Positions 52,794 through 60,778 of a stretch of DNA of 64,000 nucleotides are shown piece after piece; positions within the stretch are counted from its first letter, which is position 1, and the number at the start of each line of letters is the position of its first letter. A program made the position numbers and the translations under genes. Location of the stretch: contig QAND01000023.1 of assembly GCA_003150225.1 (NCBI GenBank), positions 1 to 64,000 on the forward strand, written 5' to 3'. A model generated the notes under the pieces. The model did no database searches, was not told the DNA's origin, and worked only from the letters and a program-made list of their open reading frames with translations. The DNA comes from Bacillota bacterium (lineage in GTDB: Bacteria > Bacillota > Clostridia > Christensenellales > QAND01).

Positions 52794-52824
52794 AAAAGGG
52801 AGCGCGGAATCCGCGCTCCCTTTT
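52794..52824 (-). terminator. Terminator of the acidic membrane protein gene
   Basis: 14-bp stem AAAAGGGAGCGCGG / CCGCGCTCCCTTTT, 3-nt loop, T runs on both strands. Confidence 0.9.
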
Positions 52825-52848
52825 CACGCATAGAATGCAACCGGCGCT

Positions 52849-53934
52849 CTAAACGTCCGTCTGCCGCTCTGGAGATTCCTCCTGTCCCTCTTCCAAGATG
52901 ATCGGATCCATCGGCTGCTCCTCCAAAACCTCCGCATCCACATCGCTTGCAGTGGGTTCCAAATCCGTCTCCCCTAGGACCTCCTCCGATGGGGCAACAG
53001 CCCCCTCAGGCCCTTCTGCGGGCTCCTCTGGCCCCTTCACCGCAGGCTTAGGCGGCAGCAGGAAATCCTCCTTCTCCACATGAGGCTCCTGGGGCTCCTC
53101 AGCAAAAAGGGAATTCGTATTCTCCTCTTTGGGGGATATCGCCCCTTCCATATCCTCTGGAGCGGTATCTTGGGATGCGGGTTTCCTGTGCAGCTTGCCA
53201 AAGAATGCCGCTATGCCGCCCCTCTTAGGCCGGGACTCCCCTTCCCCAGTAAAGTAGGGCACATCCAGATCCTGTGGGGTACCGGCGTCCCCCTCCATAG
53301 AATCCTCCTGCTCCAGGCCGGATAGGGCCAGCAGCGGAGCGCCGATCAACGGCAGGCAACTGGGTACCTCGGTAATGGCGCCCAACACGCAGTAGGTGAG
53401 GGCCACAAAGATGGCCATAAAAACAAGATAGATGGCCGTTCCCAGCAACAACTGCTCTATGGGAGTAATGAGGTTGGTCATCAGCACAAAGAGATTGGTG
53501 CCCCCCGCCAAAATGGCGGCCGCGATCACTAGGATCCATAGAGCCATGCTCTGGAGGCCATGAAACCGCACCAATCGGTTCTTCACCCCGTATACCAGCG
53601 CAACCACCGCCCCAATTGGGCCAAAATAGGCCACCGCGCTATACGCGCGCTGGCGGCGTGCGAGGATCTCCTCCTGGGATTCCTCCTCTTCCGGCTCCTC
53701 CGGGCCGGATAGCAGCAAGTCCAGCTCGTCGTATTCCGATTCTTCGGCAGCTTCCAAAGTCTCCTCAGGGACGGAATCATCCATGGGCTCAGAGGCGCAA
53801 GATGGAGCTTCCTCCCCGTCCACCCCAGCCATTTCGGAGCAATTTTGATGGTTTGCCAGCGATTCTGAAGCGGTTACAGCCTCGCCATCTATAGCCTGGG
53901 ATTCCTCAGCTTTTCTGTTCCAACGCCATTTCAT
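52849..53934 (-). CDS. Acidic membrane protein with a DUF4870-like core
   Basis: A 361-residue protein with a three-helix membrane core at about residues 95-205 between two long disordered acidic tails. The core begins YSAVAYFGPIGAVVALVYG, then LVRFHGLQSMALWILV, which recalls the DUF4870/Tic20-like pattern with its FHxxQ. The N-terminal tail has many Glu runs (EEPEEEESQEE) and the C-terminal tail is Pro/Glu-rich. ATG 53934, 8 nt after GGGAGG. Own promoter at 53982. Function unknown. Confidence 0.75.
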   Translation of the reverse strand: MKWRWNRKAEESQAIDGEAVTASESLANHQNCSEMAGVDGEEAPSCASEPMDDSVPEETLEAAEESEYDELDLLLSGPEEPEEEESQEEILARRQRAYSAVAYFGPIGAVVALVYGVKNRLVRFHGLQSMALWILVIAAAILAGGTNLFVLMTNLITPIEQLLLGTAIYLVFMAIFVALTYCVLGAITEVPSCLPLIGAPLLALSGLEQEDSMEGDAGTPQDLDVPYFTGEGESRPKRGGIAAFFGKLHRKPASQDTAPEDMEGAISPKEENTNSLFAEEPQEPHVEKEDFLLPPKPAVKGPEEPAEGPEGAVAPSEEVLGETDLEPTASDVDAEVLEEQPMDPIILEEGQEESPERQTDV

Positions 53935-53981
53935 CCTGCGCACCTCCCTTGCCCCAATTTGTAAAAAATGGATGTTCTATC

Positions 53982-54009
53982 ATCATAGCATAGTTTTTCC
54001 TCGATACAA
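53982..54009 (-). promoter_or_regulatory. Promoter of the acidic membrane protein gene
   Basis: TTGTAT (54004-54009), 16-nt spacer, TATGAT (53982-53987) on the minus strand. Confidence 0.6.
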
Positions 54010-54053
54010 CCCGTTCCCAAAGGATGCAAAAAATTCATCTCCGGGTTTTCCTA

Positions 54054-54533
54054 TTATACCGGGTTTTCCTCCCGGGGACCATCCTCCAAGCGGCACCACA
54101 TGATATAGGCGTCTTCCCCGTTATCGGAATAGTATTTCTTTCGTAGGCCCACCGAGGTAAAACCATGGTTCTGGTACATCCTTTGAGCGACAGCGTTGCT
54201 TACCCGCACCTCCAAGGTCATATCCCGAGCGCCCATGGCCCGGGCTGCATGCATCAGGCTCTCCAGCAAAAAACTGCCTGCCCCCATTCGCCGGGCCGAT
54301 GGCACGATGCAGATGGTGCTGATAAAGGATTCGTCCAAAACGCACCAAACGCCTCCAAAACCGATCATCTTTCCCTCTACATATGCCCCCAGGTATAGGG
54401 CCGCGGGATTATCGGTAATGTCCCGATACAGGCTGTCCCGGCTCCAGGGATCGGTAAAGCATAACGTTTCAATGGTAGCCGCCGCATCCACATCCTCCTC
54501 CCCCAGAGGACGGACAATCAGCTCAGGTTCCAT
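54054..54533 (-). CDS. rimI: Ribosomal-protein-S18-alanine N-acetyltransferase
   Basis: GNAT enzyme that acetylates the N-terminal Ala of S18. CoA loop PSARRMGAGSFLLESL and the MYQNHGFTSVGLRKKYY segment with the RimI-type YY. 159 residues. It overlaps the end of tsaB by 11 bp, the usual tsaE-tsaB-rimI order. ATG 54533 is used; the 54596 start lies inside tsaB and has no site. Confidence 0.92.
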   Translation of the reverse strand: MEPELIVRPLGEEDVDAAATIETLCFTDPWSRDSLYRDITDNPAALYLGAYVEGKMIGFGGVWCVLDESFISTICIVPSARRMGAGSFLLESLMHAARAMGARDMTLEVRVSNAVAQRMYQNHGFTSVGLRKKYYSDNGEDAYIMWCRLEDGPREENPV

Positions 54534-55194
54534 GGCGCAGCCGCTCCGCCTGGGATACCCGCATATAGTCGATGGAAGCCTGGGCCTCGGGAACAAAACG
54601 GCCCTGCTTTACCGCTGCCACCGCCACCCAGGAAGCCCGAAGGAGATTTCGTTCCGCCGCCGCAAAAACCGCCCGATCCCCCAGAGTGCTTGCAATGGCC
54701 TCCCGGTGTACCGCAGCCCCATCCCCCAGGAAAAACACGGGGGAAGATAAGGTTTCTGCGGCGGATAACAGCTCCGTCAAAGGCCGGGGCCCGCCCGGCA
54801 AAAGCGCCTCCTCCCCCCGATAAAGCGCGGTATAGACTTCCCCCCGACGGGCGTCCATCATGGGACAGACCACCCCTGGGAACCCCGATCCCCCCTCTTT
54901 AAGCGCCAAGAGGGTGGGCACCGGAGCGATGGGAATGGACAGCGCGCGGCAAAGGCCCTGGGCGGTGGCCATGCCGATCCGAAGCCCGGTAAAGCTGCCA
55001 GGGCCCGCCGTTACCGCCAGGGCGGAAAGGGAGGCTTTCTCGGTATCCGTCACCTCTAACAGGGCGTCGATCATGGGAAGGAGCTTTTCGGAATGGGTCA
55101 ACCCCAGGTCCAGGTACATCTCACCCAACAGCTTCTCCTCATAGAGGGCGGCGGCACAGCTCTTGGCCGATGCGTCCAAAGCCAGTATTTTCAA
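54523..55194 (-). CDS. tsaB: t6A tRNA modification protein TsaB
   Basis: Part of the TsaBDE complex that adds threonylcarbamoyl to A37 of ANN-decoding tRNAs. ASKHA fold, N-terminus KILALDASAKSCAAALYE, then AVTAGPGSFTGLRIG, the interaction region with TsaD. TTG start at 55194, with GGAAGG upstream and its TGA overlap with the tsaE stop. 223 residues. No tsaD lies next to it here, which is common when tsaD is elsewhere. Confidence 0.93.
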   Translation of the reverse strand: MKILALDASAKSCAAALYEEKLLGEMYLDLGLTHSEKLLPMIDALLEVTDTEKASLSALAVTAGPGSFTGLRIGMATAQGLCRALSIPIAPVPTLLALKEGGSGFPGVVCPMMDARRGEVYTALYRGEEALLPGGPRPLTELLSAAETLSSPVFFLGDGAAVHREAIASTLGDRAVFAAAERNLLRASWVAVAAVKQGRFVPEAQASIDYMRVSQAERLRHGT

Positions 55195-55643
55195 CGTCCT
55201 TCCCCCTTTCCCCCTAGGATGCTGACGCGGCGGAGGCACTCCCCCGCCTTTTCTATCCCTATCCTTATGCTGGGCTCCCCCAGGATATCCTCCGCGCCAT
55301 CCGGCCATTCCACAATGCAGATCCCGTCCCCTCCCAGGTACTCCTCCACGCCAATATCGTAGAGTTCCTCGGGAGAAATCCGGTAGAGATCAAAATGGTA
55401 GACCGGAATCCGCGCCGGGTATTGATTGACGATGGCAAAGGTAGGACTGGTTACATAATCGTCGTAGCCCAACCCCTGGCAGATACCCCGGGTCAGAGCG
55501 GTTTTCCCCGCGCCGGGCTCCCCATACAGGAGGAGCCTATCCCCCTTTTTTAAGCAACCGGCCAAAGCCCGGCCCAGGGCCGTAGTCTCCTCCTCCGATT
55601 GGGTCTCCGCCGCAAATCCGGAGAACAGCTCCTCCCTATGCAT
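55191..55643 (-). CDS. tsaE: t6A tRNA modification ATPase TsaE
   Basis: ATPase partner of TsaB and TsaD. Walker A GEPGAGKTALTRGI, then SPTFAIVNQY, HFDLYRI and EWPDGAEDIL, all family motifs. 150 residues. The start overlaps the yitT stop by 8 bp and its stop overlaps the tsaB start, so translation is coupled. Confidence 0.94.
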   Translation of the reverse strand: MHREELFSGFAAETQSEEETTALGRALAGCLKKGDRLLLYGEPGAGKTALTRGICQGLGYDDYVTSPTFAIVNQYPARIPVYHFDLYRISPEELYDIGVEEYLGGDGICIVEWPDGAEDILGEPSIRIGIEKAGECLRRVSILGGKGEGR

Positions 55644-56481
55644 GGCTTTTAAAGCCCTCCCCCATCACCTCGCTGGCGGGATTGACGATAACAAAGGCAG
55701 CGGAATCGATCTCGCGGATGATGTCCTTCAGCTGAGACAGCTCCTTGTTGCTCTCCAATACGCACAGAAGCATCCCCTTGGGCTCCCCGGTGTACACCCC
55801 GGTGGCCGCCATGCGGGTAACGCCCCGCTCCATATCCGCCATGATCTTCTCGCTGATCTGCTCCCAGTGATCGGTGATGATGTACACCATCCGGGCCCGG
55901 CTCAATCCCTCCATGATCATATCCATCACCTTGGTGCTGATAAACAGGGCCACCAGAGAAAACAGCCCCAGCTCCAGGGAGAACAAAACGGCGGACAGCG
56001 CCACCACCACAAAGTCGATGGCAAACATCACCCATGCCACCGAGATAAAGGGGAATAGCCCCTGAAGGAGCTTGGCCGCCAGGTAGGTTCCTCCGGTGTT
56101 GCCGCCGCTCCGCTCGATGATCCCCAGGCCCACGCCCATCACCACGCCGCCGAATACGCTGGCCAGCATGGGGTCATCCGTTATCACCGGCAGGGGAATG
56201 TAGTCTACCGCCAGGGAGGTAACCACCGAGGCGTATAGGGCGATAAAAGCAAACTCCTTACCAAATTTCTTGATCGCCAGCAGGAACAAGGGTAGATTCA
56301 TCAGTAAAATGGCGGCGCCGGTGGGCACCCCCGTTATGTAATGGAGAACGGTGGCAAGACCGCTGACCCCTCCAGGCGCGATCTTATTGGGAACCAGGAA
56401 TAGGTTCAAGGAAAACGCCATGATAAACACGCCGGCGGTAATCAAAATCATCTTCTTCCACAGTGCCATTCCCTTGGTCAT
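55636..56481 (-). CDS. yitT: YitT-family membrane protein
   Basis: Integral membrane protein of 281 residues with about five or six helices, then a soluble DUF2179 domain. Conserved LVPNKIAPGGVSGLATVLHYITG, GIIERSGGNTGGTYL, and in the C-terminal part GVYTGEPKGMLLCVLESNKELSQLK. Role not firmly known; this family is frequent in Firmicutes. ATG 56481 is best placed after GGAGAGG; GTG 56487 would overlap the site. Reading frame overlaps tsaE. Confidence 0.9.
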   Translation of the reverse strand: MTKGMALWKKMILITAGVFIMAFSLNLFLVPNKIAPGGVSGLATVLHYITGVPTGAAILLMNLPLFLLAIKKFGKEFAFIALYASVVTSLAVDYIPLPVITDDPMLASVFGGVVMGVGLGIIERSGGNTGGTYLAAKLLQGLFPFISVAWVMFAIDFVVVALSAVLFSLELGLFSLVALFISTKVMDMIMEGLSRARMVYIITDHWEQISEKIMADMERGVTRMAATGVYTGEPKGMLLCVLESNKELSQLKDIIREIDSAAFVIVNPASEVMGEGFKSHA

Positions 56482-56548
56482 AGCCACCTCTCCTTATCCA
56501 CATGGGGTCTTTTGTAAATCCGTCCTACGGCTGGTATATTATAGCATG

Positions 56549-56893
56549 CTAAGGCCGTTCCTTAAACCCCAGGCTTATCTTCAGTGCCCCGTCCACCTGC
56601 TCCATTATGTCCTCTCCAACCGATCCCATATACTTTACCAGCCGGCTTTTGTCTATGGTACGGATCTGCTCCATTAGAATGATGGATTCCCGTCCCAGCT
56701 CGGTATCGGACAACCGGATATGGGTAGGCAGCTTGTTCTTCTCCAGGCTGGACGTAATGGCGGCAGCGATGACGGTTGGACTATACTTGTTGCCCATATT
56801 ATTTTGTACGATAAGTACCGGGCGCATTCCCCCCTGTTCGCTGCCAACCACAGGGCTGAGATCCGCCAGGTATATTTCACCTCTTTTTATCAA
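56549..56893 (-). CDS. mazF: MazF-type endoribonuclease (EndoA), apparently orphan
   Basis: Sequence-specific mRNA interferase toxin of the EndoA/PemK class. From a TTG start at 56893 (9 nt after GGAGG) the protein begins IKRGEIYLADLSPVVGSEQGGMRPVL, the known EndoA N-terminus; GTG 56902 overlaps the ribosome site. Later parts include ITSSLEKNKLPTHIRL and the catalytic Arg/Thr region. 114 residues. In Bacillus and many Clostridia it follows alr and the antitoxin; here only a 60-bp gap separates it from nnr, with no room for an antitoxin. Confidence 0.93.
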   Translation of the reverse strand: MIKRGEIYLADLSPVVGSEQGGMRPVLIVQNNMGNKYSPTVIAAAITSSLEKNKLPTHIRLSDTELGRESIILMEQIRTIDKSRLVKYMGSVGEDIMEQVDGALKISLGFKERP

Positions 56894-56914
56894 TCCTTTC
56901 ACCCTCCAGAAATA

Positions 56915-56946
56915 GGGCGCTTACATAGCATAGTATGCAAGCGCCC
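56915..56946 (-). terminator. Hairpin between nnr and mazF
   Basis: GGGCGCTT / AAGCGCCC stem with a palindromic GCATAGTATGC loop. The tail TATTTCT is only weakly U-rich, so it may attenuate or regulate mazF more than end transcription. Confidence 0.55.
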
Positions 56947-56960
56947 GGACTTCCGTTAGG

Positions 56961-58436
56961 TCAGGATTCATATGGCAAATAGGCCTTATGGAGGCATTCC
57001 ACGGTGTGGTAGGGGGTCATGGCCGTGCTGCCATACCGGGCCATGGCAGCCTCACCCGCCACCCCGGCAAGATAGGCCCCCGCCGCCGCCGCGTATTGGG
57101 GCTCGGCGCCATGGGCCAGAAATCCGCCGATCACCCCGGACAACACATCCCCGCTGCCTCCCTTGGCCATACCGGCACAGCCCCGATTGGAGAACAGAGT
57201 GCTCTCGGCCCCGGCAATGAGGGTAACCGCCCCCTTGAGCAGCACGGTACACCGGAATCGGTTCGCCGCCTCCTCCACGGCGGCCAGCGGATCCTCCACC
57301 ACCGTCCTGAGTTCCGTATCCAAAAGCCGGGAAAGCTCCTTTGGATGAGGGGTCAGCACCAGGGGGCCTGAGGCGGAAAGCAGGATCTCCGGACCGCCTC
57401 GGGCCAGGGCGTTGAGCCCGTCGGCGTCGATCAAGGTAGGCATCCCAGCCGATAGTCCTTCGGCAACCAGCTCATATACCCGGGGGCCGTCTCCCAGGCC
57501 CGGTCCCATCACAAGGGCGGTTTTGCCCTGAAGGAGGGCAGGCATGTCATGGGGCGCCGCTACCGGGCGCACCATGGCCTCTCGAACCCGATGAGCGTAC
57601 ACGCGAGCGGTTTCCGGATCGGATAAAAGGGTAACCGTCCCCGCCCCCGACCGAAGGGCCGCCTCAGCGGAAAGAAGGGCGGCGCCCGGCATCTCCATGC
57701 TGCCCCCCAGAATGGCCAGCCGCCCGTAATCGCCCTTATGGGTGTTCCGAGAGCGTTTGAGGGAATGCACATCGGATCTGGTGAACAGATACCGGCGCCG
57801 GGACGGCAGCAGCGGAGAGGGGATCACCTGATAGGCCAGCACCTCTCCCGCGTATTCCGCTCCAGGGTATAGGATCACCCCGGGCTTGAACCCCGACAGA
57901 CACACGGTCAGGTCCGCCCGGACGGCGTTCTCATGGGCTCGGCCGGTGTCGGCAGAAACCCCAGTGGGCAGATCCACCGCCACCACACGGCCTGACTCCC
58001 CCAATCGGTTGATGATCCGGGCCGCTCGAAGATAATCCCCTTCCAGGCCGAACCGCGCGCCGGTACCCAAAAGAGCATCCACCACCACGTCATAGGGCGG
58101 GATACCGTCATTGGAAGGCAGGGGAAGCACCTCCCGCCCGCTCTTCATCCGATACTGGGTATACAGCCGGGAAATCGCCTCTCCCTGCCCCAGCCTCACG
58201 GCGTAAACCCGGGTCTCCCACCCCAGCTCCGCCAAGGTGGCCGCAGCGGCCACCCCGTCGGCTCCATTGTTGCCGCTGCCGCAGAAAAAGACCGCGCGGC
58301 GGCGGGAAGCATGGCTGCAGATGGCCTGGGCAACCAAAGACCCCGCCCGGCGGATCAATTCCAGCTCGTTGTTGTGTAGGGCGATTTCATGGGCGTCCAT
58401 GGCCTTAATGTCCCCACTGGTAAATACGTCCTTCAT
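56961..58436 (-). CDS. nnr: Bifunctional NAD(P)HX epimerase/dehydratase
   Basis: Repairs damaged hydrated NAD(P)H. The N-terminal YjeF epimerase has GSGNNGADGVAAAATLAELGW and VDALLGTGARFG; the C-terminal dehydratase has GGSMEMPGAALL, TPHPKELSRLL and AKGGSGDVLSGV. 491 residues. It lies 65 bp after birA on the same strand. Nearby acpS and alr, often found here, are missing. Confidence 0.94.
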   Translation of the reverse strand: MKDVFTSGDIKAMDAHEIALHNNELELIRRAGSLVAQAICSHASRRRAVFFCGSGNNGADGVAAAATLAELGWETRVYAVRLGQGEAISRLYTQYRMKSGREVLPLPSNDGIPPYDVVVDALLGTGARFGLEGDYLRAARIINRLGESGRVVAVDLPTGVSADTGRAHENAVRADLTVCLSGFKPGVILYPGAEYAGEVLAYQVIPSPLLPSRRRYLFTRSDVHSLKRSRNTHKGDYGRLAILGGSMEMPGAALLSAEAALRSGAGTVTLLSDPETARVYAHRVREAMVRPVAAPHDMPALLQGKTALVMGPGLGDGPRVYELVAEGLSAGMPTLIDADGLNALARGGPEILLSASGPLVLTPHPKELSRLLDTELRTVVEDPLAAVEEAANRFRCTVLLKGAVTLIAGAESTLFSNRGCAGMAKGGSGDVLSGVIGGFLAHGAEPQYAAAAGAYLAGVAGEAAMARYGSTAMTPYHTVECLHKAYLPYES

Positions 58437-58501
58437 GGAAGCCTCCTCTTACGATTCCTTTCCGGCGCACCGCAGCGCGCGCCGCGCCCACGACATTTCC
58501 T

Positions 58502-59497
58502 TCACGCATAGAGTCCTTCCCCTCTGATGCTCACATCCCCCGCCAGGATGGCATGCACCGTGCCCGCCTCGTCCCGCAGCCGGAGGGATCCGTCCGGGCC
58601 AAACCCCACGCAAACGCCTCGAAGCTGTCGTTTGCCTTGGATGGCGGTCACCGGCCGGTTCAGACAGACGCTCCACTGGGCGTATTCCTCCATCAACGAA
58701 GCAAAATCAGGCGTTCCTTCTCCCATAGCCTCGGCGTAGAGATCAAAAAACTCCGCCAGCACCGCGGCCAGAACCCGGGCACGGGGGATAACCCGCCCCG
58801 TCTCCATAGCCATGCTGGTGGCCACCCCCATAAGTTCCTGCCCAAAGGTGGGCTGATTCACGTTGATCCCGATGCCCAGGACAGCGTAGTCCACCCCGTC
58901 TAAATCAGCCGATAGCTCGCAAAGGATGCCGCAGAGTTTCCGATGTCCGCACAGCACATCGTTGGGCCATTTAAGGCCCACGTTGGGAAGCATTCCCTGG
59001 GCCGATACCCCTCTCGCCACCGCCACCCCTGCCATCAGAGAGAAAAGATGGGCTTCCTGAGGCGCAATGGGGGGCCGCAGAATCAAGGAGCAGAAAATCC
59101 CTTCCCCCGCGTTGCTGGTCCAAGTCCGGCCCTGGCGGCCCCGCCCCGCCGTCTGCACTTCCGCCACCACCACGGTCCCATGGGCGGCGCCCTTTACCGC
59201 CAGCTCTTTGGCGGTTTGGTTGGTGCTGGCCACCCGATCGTAATGGAGAATGGTATAGGGAGCCTCTCCCGCATCAAAGCGATAGATCTCCACAAACTCG
59301 GGCAGCAGGCTATCGCTCAGCGACGCCAGCCGATATCCCGCGTTCCGTTTACAGTCAATTTCGCAGCCCATGGCTTTGAGCTTTTCCACATGCTTGTTGA
59401 CCGCCGCCCGGGATACCCCCAACTGGCTTGCCATCTCCTCCCCCGATACATATCCATGGGGATTCTGCATCAGCAGCTTCAAGATTTTATCCCTCAA
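58502..59497 (-). CDS. birA: Biotin protein ligase with HTH repressor domain
   Basis: Attaches biotin to acceptor proteins and, when bound to biotinyl-AMP, represses biotin genes. N-terminal winged HTH (SGEEMASQLGVSRAAVNKHVEKL), ligase core GRGRQGRTWTSNAGEGIFCS and WPNDVLCGHRKL, then the C-terminal SH3-like domain. 331 residues. Its start overlaps the recX stop by 4 bp. No biotin operator is seen in the window. Confidence 0.95.
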   Translation of the reverse strand: MRDKILKLLMQNPHGYVSGEEMASQLGVSRAAVNKHVEKLKAMGCEIDCKRNAGYRLASLSDSLLPEFVEIYRFDAGEAPYTILHYDRVASTNQTAKELAVKGAAHGTVVVAEVQTAGRGRQGRTWTSNAGEGIFCSLILRPPIAPQEAHLFSLMAGVAVARGVSAQGMLPNVGLKWPNDVLCGHRKLCGILCELSADLDGVDYAVLGIGINVNQPTFGQELMGVATSMAMETGRVIPRARVLAAVLAEFFDLYAEAMGEGTPDFASLMEEYAQWSVCLNRPVTAIQGKRQLRGVCVGFGPDGSLRLRDEAGTVHAILAGDVSIRGEGLYA

Positions 59498-59976
59498 TCC
59501 CGTTCCCCCTCCTCCCCAAGGCCCGCGAGTGCCTGGCGGATGAGATCATAGCCGAATCCCCGGGCCAACAGCGTGCGCTGAACCGATTGCAGGGCCTTCC
59601 GGTCCCGCCCCTTCTGCGCTGCCAGCCGTTCCGCCAGCTCCCGGCACCGTTCTTCCTCCTCCTGGCCATGGTATTCCTCCAGCACCCGGGCGATGGCCTC
59701 CCGGTCCACGCCCTTTTTGAGGAGGTCGTATTCCAGCTTCTTTCGCCCTACCGGACCGCGATTCAGCCGGCTTCGAAGAAACTCTCGGCTAAAGGCCACA
59801 TCGTCGATATATCCATAATCCGCCAAGCGATCCATGGTCTCCTGAATCTCCCCGGCCTCATAGCCCTTCTGACGCAGATAATCCTCCATCTCCTTTTTGC
59901 TCCGCATCCGATAGCCCAGGTAGGTAAGGGCACGATCCATGGCGCTGACCCGCGTTTGTTCCTTCCGTTCCTTCAT
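59494..59976 (-). CDS. recX: RecX-family regulator of RecA
   Basis: Modulates RecA filaments. Three-helix repeats typical of RecX: ALTYLGYRMRSKKEMEDYL, YIDDVAFSREFLRSRLNRGPVGRKKL and ALQSVQRTLLARGFGYDLI. 160 residues from ATG 59976. There is no ribosome site before it, but TATAAT (59983-59988) is placed 7 nt before, so a leaderless message is possible. The upstream ATG at 59994 falls before that -10. ATG at codon 13 is another option. Confidence 0.85.
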   Translation of the reverse strand: MKERKEQTRVSAMDRALTYLGYRMRSKKEMEDYLRQKGYEAGEIQETMDRLADYGYIDDVAFSREFLRSRLNRGPVGRKKLEYDLLKKGVDREAIARVLEEYHGQEEEERCRELAERLAAQKGRDRKALQSVQRTLLARGFGYDLIRQALAGLGEEGERD

Positions 59977-59982
59977 GGCATC

Positions 59983-59988
59983 ATTATA
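59983..59988 (-). promoter_or_regulatory. -10 element upstream of recX
   Basis: TATAAT on the minus strand; the transcription start would fall on the A of ATG 59976. No good -35 is seen. Confidence 0.35.
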
Positions 59989-60099
59989 CACCAAGGAACG
60001 GCTCTCTCGCCACCAGCCCGTTCGGATGTATAAAAAAATCCCGGAGACTCAAACTCATCTTAGGACAACGGGCAGGGCCCGAATCAAAGGAGGAGTCAA

Positions 60100-60306
60100 A
60101 TGAACGGTCAAAAAGCACAGATCACAACCAAGGACCTTTCCATGGTGGAGGAGCTTCTGGATTTCCAGGCCCTGGCCCACGCCAAAGCCAAAACCTACTG
60201 CGGCTATCTACAGGACCAGGAAGCCAAAGAGGTCATGGAGCGCCTAACCCAGACCCACCAGCAGTGTTTTGACGCCATCAACGCCTATCTGCAGAACAGC
60301 AACTAA
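60100..60306 (+). CDS. Small CotF-associated spore protein
   Basis: A 68-residue helical protein with a ferritin-like segment typical of short spore coat partners: DLSMVEELLDFQALAHAKAK and DQEAKEVMERLTQTHQQCFD. It lies 12 bp before a CotF-type gene and is likely made with it in the mother cell. AAAGGAGG before ATG 60100. No clear sporulation sigma promoter found by eye. Confidence 0.78.
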   Translation: MNGQKAQITTKDLSMVEELLDFQALAHAKAKTYCGYLQDQEAKEVMERLTQTHQQCFDAINAYLQNSN

Positions 60307-60318
60307 GGAGGAACTTCC

Positions 60319-60600
60319 ATGGAACAGAAAAACGCCAACCTCTCGGAACGGGAACTGATGATGGACATGCTCAACAGCCAGAAACAGCTCATGAGCCTCT
60401 ATTCGCTGGATCTTTCGGAAGCCGCCTGCCCCAAGCTGCGAAACACCCTTGGCAGCCTGTTTTCTGACGTCTCCAACGATCAATATAAGCTGTGGGATCT
60501 GATGAACCGCAAGGGATACTACCCCGTAGACCAGGCCGAAAAGCAGAAGTTGGATCAAGCCAAGCAAAAGGCCCAGCAGATGAAGCCCACCGTCAACTGA
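60319..60600 (+). CDS. CotF-type spore coat protein
   Basis: A 93-residue coat F domain protein: ERELMMDMLNSQKQLMSLYS, then EAACPKLRNTLGSLFSDVSNDQYKLWDLMNRKGYYPV, the full pattern of the family. It supports spore formation by this organism. Ribosome site AAGGAGG 5-6 nt upstream. A strong terminator follows 100 bp later, after a shorter hairpin. Confidence 0.9.
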   Translation: MEQKNANLSERELMMDMLNSQKQLMSLYSLDLSEAACPKLRNTLGSLFSDVSNDQYKLWDLMNRKGYYPVDQAEKQKLDQAKQKAQQMKPTVN

Positions 60601-60701
60601 TTCCCCGGAAATAGAAAAGCGCTCTGGGAAGCACCCCGTAAGAGAACAAACGCCCATCCCACGGGCGCTTTCCCTAAACTGTCTTCATGGCAACACGGCA
60701 T

Positions 60702-60750
60702 AAGAGGGCAGGGCAAACCATTGCGGTTTGCCCTGCCCTCTTATTTTTTA
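60702..60750 (+). terminator. Terminator of the coat genes
   Basis: 18-bp stem AAGAGGGCAGGGCAAACC / GGTTTGCCCTGCCCTCTT, 5-nt loop, then ATTTTTT. A weaker hairpin (GCCC-ATCCCAC-GGGC) precedes it at about 60652. Confidence 0.92.
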
Positions 60751-60778
60751 AAGCCATCCCTAGGCGCTATGTTTTCCG

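Noticed and set aside
52755..52824. Small RNA from the promoter-like TTGTTA-18-TATAAT
   Set aside because: The predicted start is about 3 nt before the terminator stem, so no meaningful transcript; probably chance in AT-rich DNA.
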